A DNA stretch of 64,000 bases, taken from positions 31,310,001-31,374,000 of the forward strand of contig CM029118.1 of NCBI GenBank assembly GCA_016859345.1, read 5' to 3'. This DNA comes from Istiophorus platypterus. Its lineage: Eukaryota > Chordata > Actinopteri > Istiophoriformes > Istiophoridae. The position numbers and the translations under genes were made by a program. Position 1 is the stretch's first letter. Every line of letters starts with the position of its first letter. Below are positions 59,901 to 64,000 of the stretch, piece by piece. Under the pieces are notes generated by a model. That model was given only the letters and a program-made list of their open reading frames with translations. It searched no databases and was not told where the DNA came from.

Positions 59901-62900
59901 TTGATGTATCTGACAAATCAGACAAGATGCACACACTGAATGCATCCATAAAATGTTCACAGATGACGTGTTTGTTTTCCATTAAAACATCTGAACTTGC
60001 AACATCACTCCAGCAACCTCATGGCAAATTTTCAGCCACTGATAAATGTAGTGTTAAGTTCATACAAAAAATATGTTGCCTCTGATGTAATCCAGCCAGC
60101 AAATGCATTCAGATTCATAAATATTTGGTCAGTGACTTTTGCAATTTGGCCTCTGTACACCATCACAATAGATTTGAAATGAACTAGTAAAAATGTGATT
60201 GAAGTATATACTTTGGCTTTAATTCAAGGGGCTTCACAAAAATATCACATTAACCATTTAGGAATTACAACGATTTTTATAGATAGTCTCTCTTTTTCAG
60301 GGGCTCAGAGGTACTTGAACAAACCAACATAATTATAAATATAAAGATTATTTCAAATACTTGGAGGAAAATCCTTTCCAGTCAATGACTGCCTGATGTC
60401 TGGAACCCATGGACATCACTAAAGATCTTGGGTTGTTTTTGCAGTGTGTTTTGGGCCATTATCCATATGTACTGTAAAACACAATCCTATCAATTTTCTG
60501 GTATTTTGTTGATCCTGAGCAAATAGAGCAGCCCTATGCACTTCAGAACTCTTCCTGCTGCTTCTATCAGCATCAGTCATATCATCAATAAACACTATTG
60601 ACCATGGTCCATTAGCAGCCATACATGTCTATGCCATAACACTGCCTCCACCATGTCTGACAGATGATGTGGTGGCTCTGGATCATGAGCCATCCTCTTC
60701 CTTCTCCATACTCTTCTCTTTCCATCATTCTGGTAAAAGTTGATCTTGGTTTCATCAGTTCAAAGAATCTCATTCTTGAACTGTGATGTTTCCAGCAAAG
60801 TCTAATCTGGCCTTTCTGTTCTTGAGTCTTACCAGTGGTTTGCACCTTGTAATAAATCGTCTGTATTTACATTCATGAAGACGTCTCTTGTTTGAAGACT
60901 TTGATAATGATACACGTCTTCCTTAAGAGTTTTCTTGACCTTCCTAGAAGTTGTGAGGGTTTTTTCTCTGTCAAGGACAGAACTCATGTAATCATTCACT
61001 TGAATTGTCTTCTGTGTACTTCCAGGCCTTTTGGTGTTGCTGAGCTCATCAGCACATTACTTTTCTTTAAGAATGTACCAAATTGTTGGTCATGCCTAAA
61101 GATTCTGCCATTTGTCTGATAGGTTTGTTTTGGGTTTTTTTCAGCTTAATGATGGCCTCCCTCATTTGCACTGAAAACTCTTTGGACCACCTTTTTTAGA
61201 GTTCCCATGAACAAAATACAAATCCAACAATTGGAATCAACTCCAGACCTTTAAATTTATGTGGGAACAGCCCACACCTTACCATGAAACTGATCAATTG
61301 TCAGTTTTCCAATTACTTCTGATCCCGTGAAGGGACTATTTATAAAAATGGCTGTAATTCTTTCACAGGTAATTTTTGTTAAACCCCTTGAATTGAACCT
61401 GAAATTCTACACTGCTATCACATGTTCAATCACATCATTGTGGTTGTGGACAGAGGCAAAATTTTCAAAGTTGTGTAACTGTCCAAATATTTTTGAACCT
61501 ATGTTTCTTACAAAACATATTTACTGTTGCCCAGGGGTGTTTTAATGATTTTTTTAAATGCGATTGAACAGGGAAAGACCTAGAGACGGTCGAAGGGGGG
61601 ACCATAGGAAAAAAAGAAATATCTAAGATATAGATACAGCATGGAAACTTGGCTTATGGCTCTATTTCAATCAGGATGTGCTGATTTTTACAATGTTACA
61701 TGGGTGAAAAAAGGCAGTCCTTGAAGTTGGCTTTATGTTGGAGTTAAAGGAAATATCTTGATCAAAGAGAACTCCAAGATTCCAAATGGTGGTGCTGGAG
61801 GTCAGGGCAATGCCGTCTAGAGTAAATACATCAATAGATAATGTGTTTCTGGGGTGTTTGGTGCCAAGCACTTCAGTTTTCCAAGCCGACGAAGCAGAAA
61901 TTTGCCGGGTAGTGATTTTTTATGCATATTAAGTCCAATATCAGGATTTTTTTTTATTTCACAATAGAAGTTACTGCTTCAAAAACAGTAAGCTAGATGA
62001 GGTAGTTGTGAACTAGTCAAAACTACTGGTAACTTTGCTTCAGTGACTGTCTTTTTAATTTTGATATCAATGTTAGATGTGGTGGTGTTTGGCCAAATGA
62101 CCTCCTCAATAAATGCTGTTGTGTGCTCCCAACTTTGGGGAAAGTATAGCTGGCTCGGTGAACTACTCAGAACACAGAATTTTAACTTGCATTTAGAATT
62201 GCCAGCAAAAGCAACTGGGAGTTGAGAGACAAAACTGGAAATGGATCAAAGCAAAAAAAGGGGCTGGCTGTATAAGATTGATGGGTATGTAGGATCCACA
62301 TTTTAACATTGTATTTATAATGGTGGTGAAAGTCATATGTTGACATCAAAGACAGAAATGGCCATTATATTCTTTAATAGATAATAAATAATAAAATGTG
62401 GTATTTATCACAGAGGATGGTGGTGAAAGTCATGTGTTGACATCAAAGACAGAAATGGCCTTGATCTGCTATTATCCATGAAATTGTATAGATATCTTTT
62501 AAGGGCTTCTATAGAAAACAGTCTTTTTTCAACACATGAAACTGACTGTTGTCATTTCCATCTATAGGTAGACTGGGCCCAGCAGCAGATAGTAAAACCA
62601 AGAGTTAAGAGGTATGCCCAAAGTGACCCAAACACCATTCATTTCAAAGACCCTAAATGGTCCAACATGTGGTACATTGTAAGTACAGTACACTGAATTG
62701 TTCATTGTACCATTTCTATTCAGATGAAAAAAGATAAGATATTTGGTACATGTCATCTGTGTTTTTCTACAGCACTGCAATGATAAAAGTAGCCGTTGTC
62801 GCTCAGAGATGAACATTTTATCAGCCTGGCAGAGGGGCTACACCGGCAAAAATGTGGTGGTCACCATTTTGGATGATGGCATTGAGAGGAACCACCCTGA

Positions 62901-63249
62901 TCTGGCTCAGAACTATGTATGTGTCTAAAAATCTCCAATACGGATACGATTCAGAAATCAAAGTACACGTTCAGAATTCGGTTTTCAAATGTAACTTCTT
63001 GTGTTATTGCCTTAAATTTTTCATGTCATCACTCCAATACTGTACAAAAAACTGTGATAGGATGATATATTGTATACTAACTCTCATTTCTACGCTTAGG
63101 TAACAGTGAGCGGTTTTCTCTGTCTCACCTCTTTATTGCAATTTTCTCTTGTGTCTTTAATCACTTCTGTAGGACCATCTAGCAAGTTATGATGTCAATG
63201 GGAATGACCATGACCCTACACCACGTTATGACTCCCGCAATGAAAACAT
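53942..63249 (+). CDS. pcsk6: PCSK6 (PACE4)-like proprotein convertase, 5' part (5 exons, first ~200 aa; continues past window)
   Basis: A furin-family, calcium-dependent serine endoprotease that cleaves secretory precursors after paired basic residues. Exons: 53942-54106, 55130-55234, 62568-62678, 62773-62916, 63173-63249, all in phase with GT-AG junctions. Residues 1-20 or so form a hydrophobic signal peptide. The propeptide holds VYTNHWAVRIPGGP and YGYINLGQIGSLED, a secondary basic site SRVVRR at 68-73, and the primary autocleavage site PRVKR at 101-105. Catalytic-domain start: DPKWSNMWY, CRSEMN, GYTGKNVVVTILDDGIERN with the catalytic Asp in LDDG, then DVNGNDHDPTPRYD. The catalytic His, Asn and Ser lie beyond the window. 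SDP...F.DP.WSNMWY, CRSEMN and IERNHPDL fit PCSK6 better than PCSK5 or furin as I remember them; a PCSK5 co-orthologue is the main alternative. The last visible codon spans the donor and gives NENM where mammals have NENK. Confidence 0.92.
57486..57521. repeat. Perfect hairpin, 16-bp arms
   Basis: CTGGACTTGAGTGAGT, loop ACAA, then ACTCACTCAAGTCCAG, with no mismatch. It lies in convertase intron 2. Confidence 0.9.
60112..61502 (-). mobile_element. Tc1-like DNA transposon, near full length, inactive (copy 1)
   Basis: About 1.39 kb with long inverted ends: left AATATTTGGTCAGTGACTTT and GTGATTGAAGTATATACTTT; right AACTGTCCAAATATTTTTGA. The minus strand keeps transposase pieces: FFELMKPRSTFTRMM, ICQTWWRQCYG (cf. 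MVWGC-type block) and HMDNGPKHTAKTTQDL, which is the Tc1 DNDPKHT motif at about 60,430. Several frame breaks make it dead. Copies 2 and 3 of the family lie at 31.5-32.4 kb and about 1.1 kb. Confidence 0.8.
61640..61900 (-). mobile_element. L2/Maui-type LINE reverse-transcriptase fragment
   Basis: On the minus strand a frame reads LGTKHPRNTLSIDVFTLDG, IALTSSTTIWNLGVLFDQ, DISFNSNIKPTSRTAFFHP and CNIVKIST. This is the thumb-side region of fish L2-type reverse transcriptases (consensus NLGVIFD.DLSF...TAFFHLRNIAKI). It is truncated on both sides. Confidence 0.75.
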
Positions 63250-64000
63250 GTAAGAAAGAATACCACCCTGTCACATTCAGCTTAAACTGATTTTGCAGCT
63301 CTTCAGATGGGTTCCAGACTAAAGGGCAACAAAAAAACAGATCAGAGAATCTAATCAAAGTAAAGATACAAATGTTTACACAGTCAAAAAATAAGACAAG
63401 TATTAAAGTAGTGGCATTATATTCTTTTAGGAGGAGATATCTCTTTTTAGTAGTCTCTCCGGAGAAGAACAGAGGAATGAGACAATCAGAGGGAATTTCG
63501 CTGGTTTTGTTGAGTGGCTGTAAAGTAACATGTCTAGGCTGACATTTTAGTGTGGCAATTCCATCCTGGGGTCCGTAGTTTCAAAGTGATGATGGATTCT
63601 ATATCCTTTCATGTAGTTTGAGAGAAAATTCTAGAGTTTAGGCAATGGTCAAAGCAGGGCAGCAGCCCCTTAGCTTCTAGAGGGGACTCTGTAATCTCCA
63701 GTATGGCTCTACAGGGTCATTAGTAGTTTCCTGTTAACCTTGTTTTATAATCTACCTCCTCCAAGAGTTCTTTGATTGCCTTTAAATGTAAATATCAGAC
63801 CCTGTTTAGTCCTTGGTCTTAGGGGCAAATTGCCTTGCAACTAATCTACAGCTGTGGAAAAGGCATCAGTCCTTGATGATGAAGGTGTGGTTGAATGTTT
63901 TGGGGTTTGCTTGGAAGGCTTCATACCACAGGAATATCCGAATCAGGTGTTCTACTCAGATATATCCCATAAAAAAATGGATACCAGTTTTTTTCCTGTA
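63250..64000 (+). other. Convertase intron 5 (partial), nothing recognised
   Basis: Starts with GTAAGAAAG after the fifth exon and runs past the window edge. I see no further exon, so the part with the catalytic histidine lies outside. Confidence 0.6.

Larger units (their letters stand above)
55235..62567 (+). other. Convertase intron 2 (7.3 kb)
   Basis: AT-rich intron containing a perfect hairpin (57,486), a near-complete Tc1-like element (60,112) and an antisense L2-type LINE fragment (61,640). The remainder shows no recognisable gene or repeat. Confidence 0.65.

Overview
This is a vertebrate nuclear genomic window, almost certainly from a ray-finned (teleost) fish. It carries multi-exon genes with short GT-AG introns, long TG/CA, TA and GA microsatellites, and many remnants of typical fish repeats: Tc1-like elements with long terminal repeats, L2-type LINE tails, a tRNA-derived SINE and a hAT transposase relic. 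There are no bacterial, phage, CRISPR or operon-like features. I rebuilt the genes by joining exons in phase and comparing the products with vertebrate families from memory; no database search was possible.

Four protein-coding genes lie head to tail on the + strand. (1) 302-6,479: the 3' part of NADSYN1, glutamine-dependent NAD+ synthetase. Eleven exons encode the C-terminal 410 residues, including the ATP-binding PP-loop; the nitrilase half lies upstream of the window. (2) 10,780-34,063: complete TPCN2, a lysosomal two-pore channel. Twenty-five in-phase exons give 766 aa and start in a CpG-rich promoter. (3) 39,065-43,870: complete POP4, the RNase P/MRP subunit Rpp29. Seven exons give 223 aa and include one probable GC-AG intron. 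(4) 53,942 to the right edge: the 5' end of a PCSK6 (PACE4)-like proprotein convertase. Five exons give about 200 aa: signal peptide, propeptide, autocleavage site and the catalytic-Asp part of the subtilisin domain.

The rest is intronic or intergenic. Gaps at 6.7-10.3, 34.6-38.8 and 44.3-53.6 kb show no convincing gene. They and the introns hold MITE-like elements, three dispersed repeat families seen more than once, three copies of one Tc1-like family (about 1.1, 31.5-32.4 and 60.1-61.5 kb), LINE fragments (15.8, 30.0, 61.6 kb) and several perfect hairpins.

NADSYN1 makes NAD+, and TPC2 is a proposed target of NAADP, an NAD(P)-derived messenger, so the first two neighbours are at least thematically linked. 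POP4 (tRNA 5' processing) and the convertase (secretory-pathway processing) have no obvious link to them. I found no new multi-gene system. The points most worth checking are regulatory or structural: TG tracts and a LINE tail placed directly at splice acceptors, the GC-AG intron, a histidine-rich convertase propeptide, a perfect 78-bp palindrome and a TPCN2 3' UTR hairpin.
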